A stretch of 62,000 nucleotides of DNA from Gnetum montanum. Its lineage: Eukaryota > Streptophyta > Gnetopsida > Gnetales > Gnetaceae. Shown piece by piece: positions 11,301 through 24,054 of the stretch. The stretch covers positions 577,677 to 639,676 of the forward strand of contig MNCI01002813.1 of NCBI GenBank assembly GCA_015680685.1, in the 5' to 3' direction. The notes beneath the pieces were generated by a model. The model searched no databases, was not told the DNA's origin, and saw nothing but the letters and a program-made list of their open reading frames with translations. The translations under genes and the position numbers were made by a program. Numbering within the stretch: position 1 is the stretch's first letter; the number at the start of each line of letters is the position of its first letter.

Positions 11301-13650
11301 CCCTATTCCTAAAAAATGACCTCAAAAATTTGAAATAGTAGAAAAGTAAAAATATTTGGATAGGGCCAAAATTGAATTGATCCAATTTCAAAACACTTGG
11401 TAAAATTGCATCCATGATTTTAGTGCACTAACGACTTGATTTGATAGGTAAAAGCTACAAATCATTAGCAAATAGGTTCAAATATGAATCCATCCAAGAT
11501 TATTTAAGTGGGCTTTAAATAATGAAAGAAATTTTTCATTCTTGTATGATAAATTATTTATTCTAGAATATCTAATCAAAAATTTTTCTACATTATTTTT
11601 TGAAGCCCTCATTTGATTTGTTTTGTGCTTCAACTTGCAGTACTTTGTACATTCTTGAAATACAACCATTAAATCAAACTAAATCTTGTAATTCTACTTG
11701 TATAGGTTGAAGATTAGAATAATTTAGAAGATAGAAGACCAATGGAAGAAAAGGGTTAAGAAGCCCCTAGTAAGTGGACTCTACCCAGGTACCACTACAA
11801 ATTTTTGTGTCTTATGTGCTTTGTGTTTTTTTTTCTTACATCTGTTCTTTTCTAATTGCATCATTACAATTTCATGCACTATCATCCTAGCCTATGATTC
11901 CATTACAAACTAGGATAGAGGAAAACATATCAAATCATTATGTTTATCATATGGCTAACATGATAAAGGAGGCATGCAATAGAATCATTAATTTAAGGGT
12001 CTACACATTCCAATAGCTATGATATACAAAATTTAATATATTGCACCAATCAAATCCTCTACCTACTCAAAATTCCACTAGATTATGACACAAAGGCCAA
12101 GTGTTTCAAGCTTCTTATGATTATTTATGAGGTTCTTCAAAGGGATGATCATAGAGCCCCCACTAACTTTATGCACAATTGTTGGTTCATACATTGCAAG
12201 TCTATTAGGAGTTATCTATTCTCATTGTTTTCATTCTTTTTTCTCTTTTTTCCTAGTTTCCTCTCCTTAGCTCATCTAGTTCTCTTTTTTATTTTACATT
12301 TTAATCATGTTCTCATTTCCCATTTAGTTCTTTTTTTTCTTTTACATTTCAATTATGATCTCATCACCTATGGAAGTTTCCCATTTTTTAATAGTTTCAA
12401 TCATGTCATAGTATTTGGAAAGTATTTAATGATATAATTCAATGTTTGAATATAATTATCCCTTTTCTATACAAGGCTATCCTAGGTTGATACAATCCTT
12501 TCCCTTGACTTTGGAAAAAAGTGAAAATATGCACAAACACAATAACTATTGAAAAACACAATCAAACAAATGTACTATCATCATTTTAAAAGAGAGCATT
12601 AAGGTGCCAGAAAACTAAAAAAGTACTAACCTACCAAAACTTTTTAGCTTACATGGGGAGCATCTACCAATTTTTTTCTCTCTTATATCTCTAGTTTAAG
12701 CAATAAAATCCTTCTGAACATAGTGCAAGAAAAGGTCATTATATCATAACTAACACATACAAATAGCATGTTCAACAAGATGGTATATGTAAAAATTCTA
12801 GTTTCACCATTAAGAAAATACTATCATAAAGAAAGAAAACTTTTAGAATAATTGAATCAAAGTTACAGTCATCAAAACCTTAAATATAATAATGAAAATA
12901 TTATGGTTAAAATAAGCCAAATAATTTGATTACTTAACATGTTTAGCAATCTATTTTATCAATTGAGTCACCAATAATCCTAAACACTCAACATTTATAT
13001 TCACTATCTATAATAAGGTTAACAAAAGTTCCTCATTCTAAAATGAACGTTAGCATTTTCTATTAACCAAAAGATTCTTCCTTTCTATTTTCATTTTTCT
13101 TTATTAAAAAAATATTCTAAAGTTTTATTTCCTAAAAAACCCATCTATAAATTTTTAGAATATATATTTAGCTTAATGACAAATAAAATTAACATATATA
13201 CAAAGAGGGGTATTTCAATATTTTGCATCGTGATAAGAAAAAGCAAAAAATTCAAAAATTACATTTTTTGTCTCAAAGATAAATCATAAAATATGAATCA
13301 ACATACTTGATTGTCATAGACCATCTATTGACCAACTAGTTCCTAGCCACATTGGATGCATGAATACCATCACATTAGCCCAATCTTCTCATGGTGTAGC
13401 TTGCATGCATGTAGCTTCACCTAGAACTAGTAGTTGTTCATCATGCCCATGAAATTTTAGATGAGGTACTTAGGCTTTATGTTGATGGAATCATCCCAAC
13501 ATGGATGGCTACATTCTTGGTATAGAGCAACTCCATAACTTCAATGTCATGCTCCCAAAAGTACCAACACTAGCCCTTATCATACCTGGTGGATTTATCT
13601 ACATAGTTCACCCTACACAAATTCATCTTTGTGTCTTTGAATTTTATCTC
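8400..13650. other. AT-rich DNA without recognisable genes
   Basis: This 5-kb stretch is strongly AT-rich with many A and T runs. The open frames in it are short and show no domain, splice pattern or homology to other parts of the window. The only internal structure I see is a partial tandem duplication at 10,260-10,935. It could be old transposon or intronic DNA. Confidence 0.5.
10260..10935. repeat. Two-copy diverged tandem duplication
   Basis: Copy one (about 10,260-10,562) and copy two (about 10,563-10,935) share TTTCTTTTATGAATCT, CATCCATGCTTAA, TCATATGATAGTT and AACACTCTTTGA in the same order. The spacing is about 293 bp at the start and about 367 bp at the end, because the second copy holds extra sequence near 10,790-10,860. 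Divergence is considerable, so the duplication is old. Confidence 0.65.
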
Positions 13651-13679
13651 TAGATATATGACCTTCATATCTAGATTAA

Positions 13680-14115
13680 TTAATTATTTCATTACTTAAA
13701 ATATTAATTGAAATTACTTAAAATGTTAAAGGCATAAAGGAAATAATTAATCTATTTCAAACTACTGTAAGGTTTATTAGAATGATCATCTTTATTATCA
13801 CACACATCATAGTGCTCAAGTATAATAATTCTTGAATAAAAATATATATACTCTTTAACTTCTACTACAGGCACTTAGAAAAATATTCTAACATCAAAAT
13901 GACAAAACTACAAGAGCTTCGCTACAACTATGAGACTTATGCCATAAATGTGTCTAGTGAGTGTGTAATTATAGGAAGAATAGGGAGCCCCAACAATAGG
14001 TACATGTCAACAAGTCAAACCCTAAATCAATGGAATCCCATTAATGGGGTTGCATCGATGGTATCCCATTGATGAGGTTTCCTCGATGGCATCCCATTGA
14101 TGATACCAGCCAAAC
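13680..14115. repeat. Dispersed repeat G, copy 1
   Basis: The order of short blocks here (CAAGGTTTAT-like, a GCTCAAGTATAATAATTCTTGAATAAA-type region, GGGCACTTAGA-like, AATATTCTAAC, ACAAAACTACAAGAGCT, CCATAAATGTG, then several ATCGATG/CCATTGATG units) is repeated at 57,760-58,320. No coding capacity is seen. It may be an LTR or a non-autonomous element; terminal features were not identified. Confidence 0.55.
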
Positions 14116-14339
14116 AACTCATCATACCCCCATGATTGAATGAAAAATTAGCCTTAAGTTCTTTACAAAAGTTAGGAAGGTATGGGATTAGTGACACATA
14201 AAACAAACATACAAACTACACAATAAAAAAGTAAGTGCCCAGAGTGTATGACTTTACAATGATTACAAAATTTTTTGTGTTTAGGATGAAAAAATTGAAC
14301 ACTGGGATAAAACTAACAAACAAAATTCCTTATATGGCA

Positions 14340-16870
14340 TGAATATGTTGGAGAAGATCAAATGGTCCTAGGTAGTGAAGGTTCCCAAGGATCTAAAGGG
14401 CCTTCTCCTGCTTTGAAAACACACAATGGTTGAGATGGTTGTGGTTGTCTGGTGGAAGCTACAACCTTTATTGGAAGATGAAAGACATCCAATAGTGCCT
14501 TCATATTCTTCTTATTTCCCCTTGGATCGTTCATAGTTCATGCAACCTCTTTAATATGGGTTAGACTAGGAACATCCTAGGGATAGAGCATTGTCAAGAA
14601 TAGCTCCTTTATGTTGACAAACTAGGTAGCAAAAAGTTTGCATTCAACATCAAATGCCTTGAGAGAATTTTGCATCTCTTGGTAGTTGTTCATCCATTTA
14701 ACTAGGTTCTCAGCAATGGATCTCTAATCAATGAATTATGCCCTGAGAACCTCAATTTTAGCATTAGAAATCTCAAGTTTTTGCTTGGTCTCCTTCTGGA
14801 TTTTGAACTCTACCTTGTACAATAAGTACAAGTTGACCACTTGCTTCTCCAACTTTGACTATGAATATCCAATAGTTAGTATTTCCATGTTTTAATAATA
14901 GAGATTGACAAGCTCCATGTGCTACATAATCTCCTTAATCTATGGCTCTTTCATGCAAATATCTACTTTGTTGTTGTCATTGAGCCCATTAAATATAGGT
15001 TTCTAGACATCATCTTCTTCCTTGGGCTATAGGAAGGCCTTGTTGAATTTTGCCTTCATCATCTAGATGTGTTTTTGATTTATTTCTTTCTATATACTAA
15101 CTTGATATTTGTGATAGTACTTGACTCTTTCAAATTTGAGAGCCTTATTCTTCTAGTCAGCTATCTCTATTATAGATTTTTAGCAAAGGGCTTGGACTTC
15201 CTCCATGGAGAAATTTCTATTTTGGCTTCTAATCTCCTAATTTCAGTGTTCACTTTGGCTAGCTAGTCCTATTGTTAATGGATAAATTTTTGCATTTTCT
15301 ACTTCTACACATCAACATTTCATAGGCAATGCTTTTCTATTGTTAGGATTTCATTCTTGTGATCCATCTAGATCAAGTCCTTGTAAATGATGTATGTCTT
15401 GGCATTGGCCAAGAACTAGTCAAAGATATTTATTTTCTTTATGTTCTCAACTTGTTTGAGCCTATCCTAAAGTTGTTGAATAGCTTCATCATGTGTTAGT
15501 GTAGGGCTAAGAACTATAAGATTGTCTAGATGGGCTCTTAATTTAGCAACCTCCATAGCCAAGTATTAGTTCTAATCTTGAATTGTTTCAAGGTGTCTAT
15601 CTAATATTATGCTCATTTCCTTACTTCAAGTAGCTTCAACTAGATTGTAGTGATGGTATTTGGAAGGTTGAAGATATCTAGAATTAGATGCGCAATTTCC
15701 ACTAGTAAGTTTAGCAACTCATTGTGTCAGGTTGCATTTAATTTGTCATGAACTATTCTTGTAGACATCTTCACATCTTTAAGTGTAGAAACATCTAGTA
15801 TAGACATTGCAAGTGCATTTAAGACCTCAATAATTCTATCAACAATCACCTCTGCTACTATCTCCCTCCCATGTTACTACATCACCAAGATAATTTCCCC
15901 CTCACCCTCCTCTAGATCCATTGAAAAAGTAGTGGCATTCCTAAAGGTTTTTGGGAATTTTTGCTATTGAGAGAGATATATCATTACCTCTAAGGAATCA
16001 AGATTTGATCTCATGGGTAGTTATGTTCATTAGGTAGAGAAAATTAGCCCACATTTTTCCATCTAGCTAATTATTTGAGCCACTTCATTGAGGTGACTCA
16101 TTGCTAGGTGATACACAAATGGATCACCAGTCACTCATTCCTCCTCATTGCTCTTTGTCATACAAGAGCTACTCTTGGATCTCATGCATGTATTCTAGGG
16201 TAGCATAAGCCTTCAATGTTACTTCATGAGTGGGGTGGTGGAGGTGGATATCACTACTCTTCTTGGATAATCTTGGCAAGAACCTTATCCTTCATAATCC
16301 CCACCTAGGAAATAGATGGAGAACATTAGAAAACATCATTTGTGTAGAGTGTTATGCCTATCCTCTTGCATAATTTTTTGATAAATTTTCTAATGAGGCA
16401 TGAGAGGAGTACCTTATTTCCATGTTCATTTTCTTTAAATTTCTTATCTATCTTGAGTTAGATTAGCTATGGAAGGTTGATGGGGAATTGATTGCTTCAA
16501 GTGGCACATGCATGGATGAAGAAGATGATGATATTTCTTGGCCTCATCATTGGATTAAGGTGAAAGGCTGCAATTTTAAAGTATGCATGCTCTACTATGG
16601 TGAGTGCACCAAACTCCTAATGATCGACTCCATTACATCATTGGTCTATTCATTCTTAATTTCAGGTTCTACCTACATGGTAATTTCTACAAGGTTGGCC
16701 TCAATTTCTAGAATCTAAGTGAAACACCACCAAATTTGGACTTCAGCATCTTGGGTACAAACTTTTTCTATGTGTTGAGACTATGCTCTTGACTGCACTA
16801 GAGCATAGTTAGCCTCATGAAGAGCATAGTGGCAGCCTAAAGCCTTAGCTCACAAAGTCACCAACTCTGG
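14340..16870 (-). pseudogene. Decayed minus-strand coding stretch, coiled-coil rich, unknown
   Basis: Reading the minus strand gives long protein-like runs broken mainly by TAG and TAA, for example LLYKVEFKIQKETKQKLEI and NLVKWMNNYQEMQNSLKAFD near 14,650-14,850, followed by PRGNKKNMKALLDVFHLP near 14,500. The composition (Lys/Glu/Leu heptads, stops that look like former Gln codons) resembles the antisense genes of TE4 and TE5 and could be a further relative of them, but I could not align it convincingly. Splice sites were not resolved. No function is assigned. Confidence 0.35.
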
Positions 16871-16889
16871 CACTAAGGCCATAAACCCA

Positions 16890-17780
16890 CCTTCATCTAC
16901 AGTGGTGATGACACAAGTTGGTGAAAGGCCTAACTTTGAGTACAAAGATCACTCAAAGTATGCCCCATTTCCACTAAAATCCTTAGAGCTACTAGATCAA
17001 CTATTGAAAGCTGGGCATATCCAACATAAGCAAATGTCTGAGGATGCCTACAAAAGGCATAATAGTCATTGCAAGTTGTTGAGGAATCTCACTTTAGCAA
17101 CATCAAAAGAGCCCCTAGTTGCATAGCACTTTAGGCTATACTAATTTTATCATTACCACTAGTTTTCTAGTCATAGAATGGACTTCTATTAGGCTTTGCA
17201 AGATGATCAGCAAAGAATGATAGATAGGGGAAAACTAGTGCTTGATACATAAAATCCAATTAGGCCCTAGAACCAATCCATGAGGGTGTACAATGATCCT
17301 CTAAACACAGATGCTACTAGCTATGTCATAAACACCACCAGCATGGGTGGAAAGTTAGAACTAGTGTAGTAGCGTATTGTGGTTCAAGTGCCTTCCAATA
17401 GTGTAAGGGTTCCCTTGGCCTCAATGATTTCATCCCCACCTTTGTTGTTAGTGAACCACCTTAGGCACCCACAACATTCTTCATGGTTAGGGTCTCATAG
17501 CATGTCCTAACAAAAATTTCTTAGCTACTATTTGTCATTAGGATGCCACAATGTGCTTGTTCCTCACCTACATGAAGTGAAATTGTGGGTAACACATTGG
17601 CCCCTACTTGTCCAAGGGCTAACCCCACTAGTAGCATGTATAGACCTACTAGATGGAAATGTAATGAAATACCCAAAAATTCAAAGGCATGCTTGCTTTA
17701 CTAGGTCTTCGCAATTTGCGCAGCGTTATGACAATTCTTCAAGAGATGGATGCTTTGATGTTCAGACTATCCAAATTTGA
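16890..17780 (+). pseudogene. TE3: Tat-like gag carboxyl fragment
   Basis: The plus-strand frame from 16,902 contains FEYKDHSKYAPF, LELLDQLLKAGHIQHKQMS, RMIDRGKLVLD and YNDPLN, matching the gag carboxyl region of TE5 (29,750-30,130) and TE4 (21,690-22,060). Stops interrupt the frame, several as TAG. The fragment lacks the gag core and ends where the LTR-like DNA of TE4 begins, so it is probably the remains of an older copy disrupted by TE4. Confidence 0.6.
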
Positions 17781-19150
17781 CAAGTTTTTCTAATGCAAGT
17801 GTCAATAGGCTAAACAAACTCTCCAGCTTGCCCACCTAAGTAGTTCATCCAGCCGACAATGCACTTAGAAGCGGTGCATAGAATTTCTGGTAGTGCTTAG
17901 AATGTGCAAAATGCTTTAGCAAGTTTTCTAAGTCAAGGAGTTTGCTATGCTACACTATGCTATGTAGCATAGTAGACTTCAGAAGATGTTTGCAGGAGTG
18001 AAGCACTATGCTATGTTGTGCTACGTAGCGTAGTGTAGCATAGCAAAAGCTGGATGGTCAGTCCCCTTGCCCAACTTCAAGTCCTTCAGTAATGTCTCCT
18101 TTCGTTAGAAAGTGGTGAACTTGGCAAAAACAAGTCATGTTTGCTACTACGCTATGCTAAGCTACATGGCACAACGAGGCGTAGTAATTTTACAAAAGTG
18201 ACAGAAAGCATCTCAAAGGGTGGGATCAGCAAGTTCACAAAATTCATAGTGCAAAAGGCAAAGTTTGTAGATTGGTGATGTTTTTATGACTAAGGGCAGT
18301 TAGTACGTTATGATACGCTACGTAGAATAGCATAGTGTAGCAAATTTGCAACTAGCAGTCACAACACTGCAAAGGTTTCCAATGCATGTAGCAGGACACA
18401 ATGCAAATTTCTACTTCAAGCCAGCAGTTATGTTGCATAGTGTAGCACAGCATGATGAGATGCCACGCCATGCCAAACATGCTACGCTATAAAGCATAGC
18501 AAAGTGGCAAGCAGTTATGTGACATCAATGCAATTACAGCATGGAAGGCTCGTAATTATGGCATGGTAGACTCACCAACAGTCATGTAGGCACATGCATT
18601 ATAGATAGGTTAGCATAAGCCCAGGGAACGTGGCATCCAAATTGCATCTTTTGCATGCCCTTGTTCCTATAAATACCCCAATGAGCAATGCTCAAAAGGC
18701 CTCTGATCCCAATTTTCTAAGCAATCTGGTTGGCTAACAATTTGGTTGGTTGACAAGAAAAAAGTTAGCACTATAACCTTGAGCATTGTAAGCTTTTTAT
18801 TTGACATTGTAAACAGGTAGCACTCTCAACTGGCATTTGTTTCTGTTTTTTTCTACCACCTTGGTAGCACTTCACATTGTTAACACCTGAGCCTGTGTTC
18901 AAGTGTACAACTATCTTACTCTACACGTCTTGGTTACTCTCGGGATCTCTGCACTTCTTAGCACTGTGCAACCAATTGTATCCATCTTGATAGAGCAAAT
19001 TTGTAGCTTTGAAGAAGTGCATTTTTCTAACTGCATTTTACTTTGTCTCTTGCTCATTATTTCATTTTATGCTATTTTCTACCTTTTTACATTCAAGCAT
19101 TACTTTGTGCTATTAGTTTCATTTTCAAATCACACATTGCAATAGGTTAT
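17780..19150 (+). repeat. TE4 5' LTR (approximate)
   Basis: Non-coding region upstream of gag with a TATAAATA box at 18668-18675. Many short palindromic words of the type GCTACGCTATGC and CTACGTAGCGTAG occur at 17,945-18,060, 18,145-18,180, 18,310-18,350 and 18,430-18,500. The pyrimidine-rich part at 18.84-19.14 kb probably represents R-U5. Neither end was fixed, because no second copy of this LTR is in the window. Confidence 0.5.
18668..18675 (+). promoter_or_regulatory. TATA box of TE4 LTR
   Basis: TATAAATA in the context CCTATAAATACCCC, about 1.1 kb upstream of the TE4 gag ATG. Confidence 0.55.
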
Positions 19151-19396
19151 ATTAACACTGATTAAGTCCCTATTTGATCAACCAAACCTTTCAAGGCACC
19201 TCGCTTCCATTCCATCTCGAATGGGCCTCCTGTAGAAATGGGGTTAAGACTGTCAACGGTCGACAACCTCTTGGCATCTTCCAACTGTTGACTTTTTTGG
19301 TTGCTATAGTATTTTAGCACTAGAAAGAAGGCCTTTTGGTGCCTTTTCCACATGTCACAGTAGTCCTGTAAGCCTTTTGCACCCTGATATGCATTA

Positions 19397-19656
19397 GCAT
19401 AAACTTGACACCCGTTTATAGTTGTTTACTTGTTGTGCGGTGTAGATCGGTCACCTTGATAGTTCCTTAGGAGCCCTATAGGACATAAAGCCTCTAATTT
19501 CCAATTGACTAGCTTGTTTCACAGTAGTTTTGCATGTGTTCTATACCCTATCATGTGGTAGTGTAAACATGACATCCTTTTGTAGTTTTTTACACATCAT
19601 GTGGTACAGACCGGTCACCTCAACGGTTCCTCGAGAGACCAGAAAGACATAAAGCC
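19397..19656 (+). repeat. Direct repeat in TE4 leader, period 164 bp
   Basis: Two diverged copies of about 95 bp (19,397-19,492 and 19,561-19,656) share TAAAC, GACA, GGTCACCT and GACATAAAGCC in the same order with a constant offset of 164 bp. They lie just upstream of the gag start. Confidence 0.65.
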
Positions 19657-19759
19657 CTTTTTGATTACTTGCCAAAATCTTTGCTCTTCTCATTCACAAA
19701 ACTGCTTAGCTTTCCAATTTCACTTTTTTTTGTTTGCAAAACTACCTTACTTAGTAACA

Positions 19760-22660
19760 ATGACTTCTGAAACTACTGTTGCTAATACCTTCAATGTTGA
19801 AATTCACATCATGATTCAAGGCACCACTGGTGCCGAACAACCACTGAACCCAATGCTGGAAACACGTCAATCCCTTAGGATCCAAAACTAGGGACCTGAG
19901 GGCTTGGACGAGCAACATGAGTGCTCGGCCTCCCTCTATGCAAAGGTTCAGGAAAACCTTCCTTTGGATGTGCATGAACTCAAAGGCAAACGTAGCTTCA
20001 AGTTCGCTTACTACGACGAGAAGGAGTTTGTTCCCACTCCTGGTGCTTCCATCCCTTTGACATAGGCAAACCAAAGGCTACTAGACCAACTAATCCAATT
20101 GGCTAGGCTTAGGGAGCAATAAGACACAATGTCTAACTAGGATGACACCTTCTAGGATGGATAGGAGGAACTCGATTCCCAATCCGATGAGGGAGGTCAA
20201 CCAACCCCGTTCCTATCCCTCCTACCCAGTCCTTCTGGGGTAATCCACTGTCCATCACTCCTCCCTTTGTCATCATGCCTATGCTCCCATAGCCTACAAC
20301 TACAACCGCAATGGGTAGTCATGTCACCTTCTTGGTGTATCAACACCCTTATTCTCCTATTTCATTTGCAGAAAATATGCCTCCACAAACTATTCATCAA
20401 TCCATTCCTATAGCACATCACACACCAACCATGGCTACCCTACCATATACTCATGTTGTACCTACCTCACAATCATACGTAACTTCCATTTCAATTCCTA
20501 CATTCACGTCTATTCCATCCATGGTGGTAGGCCCGGGCCTGTACACATGGTGGACCCCGTTCACTTCTTTGCCTATTCCAAAATCATTATAGATGTCTCA
20601 TTATGTTCACCCTCAAACCTACTAAACCCCGCAAATGGTACAACCCAACACAGGGCTATGGGATATTCCACCGATGACACAAGTAGTCTATCTGCCAGCT
20701 CAAACCACTATTGCTACTCCAATAGCACCACCTACCAAGTGGTGGACAACACAAAAAAACCATTCGCAGGGGCTACGCTAATGGTACTGTTGATGGGTTA
20801 TGCTACCACCCTTGCCATTCTACAGATGGGAACTACCTCTGTAGTTCTCAAACCATCCACAACATCGTAGGGTCTAGACTAAGCATTCTAGCTCATCCAA
20901 ACCCTTACTAAGGAAATAAAATGCCTCAAGGCTGTTAGGTCTAACATAGTACAAGTTATGAACTTTTACCAGGATGACCCCATCAGCCCTTCAATCCCTA
21001 GTTTGATGTTACCCCCAGGGATGTCCCTCCCCCACTTCATGAAGTACAATCAGGAGGGAGATCCTAATGCACATCTTGTTACCTTTAGGTATGATTCTCT
21101 CCTATTGCAACCATGGCTGAACATAATTATTCATGTCTTTGCTATGTCCCTAGCTAGGAGAGCCTTGGATTGGTACCGCATGCTACCATGCATCAAGTAT
21201 AACTTGAAACTAGAAACCACGCTGGACCAGTTGATCAGTGTGAAGCAAGACCCTTTGGAACTAGTCTAGAAATTCATCCAACGATGGAGCACGATCCTTA
21301 ATGAAATCCACAAGCCCATCGTGGAGGCCTACTTACTGGCTGTCTTTAAGGGTGCAGTGAATGACTTTATCAAGTCTAAACTATACTACTTTGCCCCTCA
21401 CACTCTCAGTCAAGCCTTCGCTCAGACTAAGAGTATACAGGACACGGTCGAGGCAAGCAAAGACCCAGCCTACATTACCTACAAAAACACCTTCACAAAT
21501 AAGGACAAGAGTAAGGCCCCAACAACCACAGTGGTCACTGTGGCAATTGAGGCCAAGCCCAAACCTACTAACAATGGTAACAAAAATAACAAAAAATGGT
21601 TGTACCTATAGCTAACCCCATGCCCAACTAGGGAAATGCACTACAACCTCCACTACCTACACCTGATACATCTACACAACCCAAGCAAAAATTTGAGCAT
21701 AAAGATCACTTAAAGTACATCCCACTACCTCTCAAGCCTTCAGAACTTCTAAAGCAGTTATTGGAAACAGGTCACATCCAACAAGTCAGAAGAAGAAATC
21801 AGGAGACATCAATGCTACTGTGAGCTCCTTAGGAACCCCTCCTTGGCCCTACCCAATGATCCCCCAATCCCTAAGTATTTCAAACTGGAAAGGTTTTATG
21901 ACTATCAAAAATAGTGTGGTCACAACACAGATTATTATTAGGCATTGTACGATGACATCCAGAGATTGATTGATTAGGGAAAATTGGTGTTGGATGAAAG
22001 CAACCCAGTACGCCCTGAAAACCAATCTATGCATGTCTACAAAGACCCCCTTAACACCAAAAATTATGATTATGTCATCAATTCAATTGGTATTGACAGT
22101 GATCCTACACCATCCCAGCAGCCATTCGTGGTCCATGTGCCTTAGCGTAGTGCACCAGCACCACCAGCGGCTAGCTGAAGCTTGCAATAGCCACTCATTC
22201 TGAGAGTCCCTCCCTGGGCATCCATCTCCATTCCATCTATTAGCAAAGCCACATGAATTCATCCACTAACAGTGTTAGCTCCGTTTATCATCAGGGGGTT
22301 GACCCATTCGATAGCCCCCAGCCCATGCAAGATATATGAACAACCTTCTTGTCCTAAAAGATAGGAAGTATGTTTCGCAAGTGAGATGTCAAGAGGAAGC
22401 ACTATCCAAGGTATTCCCAAGCCTATTTCTCCACCCCCTGCATCTACACCCTCATCACCAAAGATGAACATCGCTATAACCGTATAGTCTACACTTCCCT
22501 GCCAAAAAGGGTTTGAGCTTAGATCTGAAGTTGCTCCTCCTCAGGAAATTCGTCTTCTAGGATGAATAGAAGAAGAGGAAAGCATTAAAAAAGGTGGTGG
22601 CCAAGATCTTTTGGATGCCCTCACTCAAGTCAAGCAAGATCTAAAATAGAAAAACACTAC
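19760..22660 (+). pseudogene. TE4 gag, degenerate
   Basis: The likely start is the ATG at 19760. The frame shifts at least twice before 20,900 and then stays in one frame to about 22,600. The core around 20,958-21,611 has ISPSIPSLMLPPGMSLP, LARRALDWYR, DPLELV then a TAG (21267-21269), KFIQRW, FKGAVNDFIKSKLYY and SQAFAQTKSIQ. Relative to TE5 about 22 codons are missing after RALDWYR. The TAG stands where TE5 has a CAA Gln codon (29343-29345). Between 20,060 and 20,170 five further stops (four TAG, one TAA) fall in a Gln-rich stretch. A CGHN-type remnant of the zinc-binding motif lies near 21,915. Confidence 0.7.
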
Positions 22661-22682
22661 ACTAAGCTTATACGACCTAATC

Positions 22683-23340
22683 ATGATGTCTGTCCCACAT
22701 CATGAGGCTCTAATCTGCATGTTGATAGTGATTCTAATCAATGAACACATGCTAGCGGAAGAGGAAGTGATCCACTCGATCATGCTTCCCTTTACGCCCA
22801 CAGAGTTTGAGTCATCCCAATTGACTTTCTACAACGATGCCATTAGGAAAGATCCCAAAAGGGATTAGGTGATGAAAGCCCCCCTATTCATCATAATCCA
22901 AGTTGGCCAACATTAAATATGAAGGGTACACATTGATGATGGGGCTATCATGAACATCATCCCCTTCCCTATTGTGGACAAATTGGGCTTGGTCGACTAG
23001 ATCAAACCCATAATGACATCATGCCTGAGGTTGTTCAATGGGGCACACATCCTGGTGAAGGGCACGGTCCACATAGACTTCGTGGCAGGGGACCAGTTCC
23101 CCACAAATGCAACATTCATCATGGTCAAAGAGATGCTTGGGTTTAACTTGATCTTGGGAAGGTCATGGTTAGTGCAACTTAAGGCTGTGTCTTTACCCAT
23201 TCACCAAGAAATCCACCTATCATATGCAGGAAGGGAAGTGGTGATTGATGGTGACAAAGTAGTAGCGTAAGAGATCAGTAACATAGACATGTAGCAAGGC
23301 TCAGGGGTCATAACCTCTGAGAATGAAGTACCTGCTTACA
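22683..23340 (+). pseudogene. TE4 aspartic protease
   Basis: The frame of the gag core continues: LSLYDLIMMSVPHHEALICM (Gag-protease linker), then RVHIDDGAIMNIIPFPIVD with the VDDGA-type active-site region, then GTVHIDFVAGDQFP and the GFNLILGRSWLVQLKAV segment typical of Tat proteases, then a tail ending in a stop at 23268-23270. Stops interrupt it near 22,867 and 22,915. It would have processed the Gag-Pol polyprotein. Confidence 0.7.
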
Positions 23341-23639
23341 TACACATTAACCATCCACTTGGAGAATCAGCTCAATAAGCTAATGTCCAAAATGAGAATA
23401 TGTGGGTTGAGTTGCCCTTCCAAGAGGGAAAAAATGATGCAAACGAAGGCCCTGGCAAAGTGCCTTGGCGTTATTTTCTACTCAACCCATGATGGGTCAA
23501 GAAGTAGCTACGCATAGTGTAGCAACCCCACTGCTTCCTGCACAGTCATCATTCTTTGCACATTGTCATCTTTCATTATTTACAATCCTTCTATCTACAC
23601 AAGTTACCAATTAGCTGTTGTTCAAGTTGATAACGTATC

Positions 23640-23885
23640 ATATCTTTGGCATGCTATGCTATGGCCTAAAACTATGCTATGCAAAGGCCCGAAATGGCCT
23701 AAAACTAGCAGAGACCCGAAATAGCCTAAAACTGGCAATGGCTCAAAAGGACCTAAAACTAGCAGAGACCTGAAATGGCCTAAAAATATGCTTCCCCATG
23801 GTCTGAGATGGCCTAAAAATAGCTATGGCCTAAAATGGCCTAAAACTAGATACGGCCTAAACCGGCCTAAAATTAGCACAAAAGA
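23640..23885 (+). repeat. TE4 repeat block R1 (GGCCTAAAACT units)
   Basis: At least nine imperfect units of about 20-35 bp end in CCTAAAACTAGC or CCTAAAAATA, preceded by a word such as GACCCGAAAT or GGTCTGAGAT. The block starts about 370 bp after the protease stop and ends just before the terminal exon of the antisense gene. Related units occur three times in TE5. Confidence 0.7.
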
Positions 23886-24054
23886 GCCAAACTCTAGCAT
23901 GACATTCAACACATATACAATGCACAAGTTAGCGTAGAATCAATTTCTATTTCATGAAAATCTCTTTGCTTTATTCAAAACTATTATCTTTTAAACAATG
24001 TTTGCAATTTTTTCTTTTACAAAAATTCAAAATTCAAAAAAAAATCACATTTTG

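Noticed and set aside
12117-12437. 106-codon plus-strand frame with hydrophobic FLFFPSFLSL-type text
   Set aside because: T-rich sequence gives Phe/Leu/Ser by composition; no start context, domain or conservation visible.
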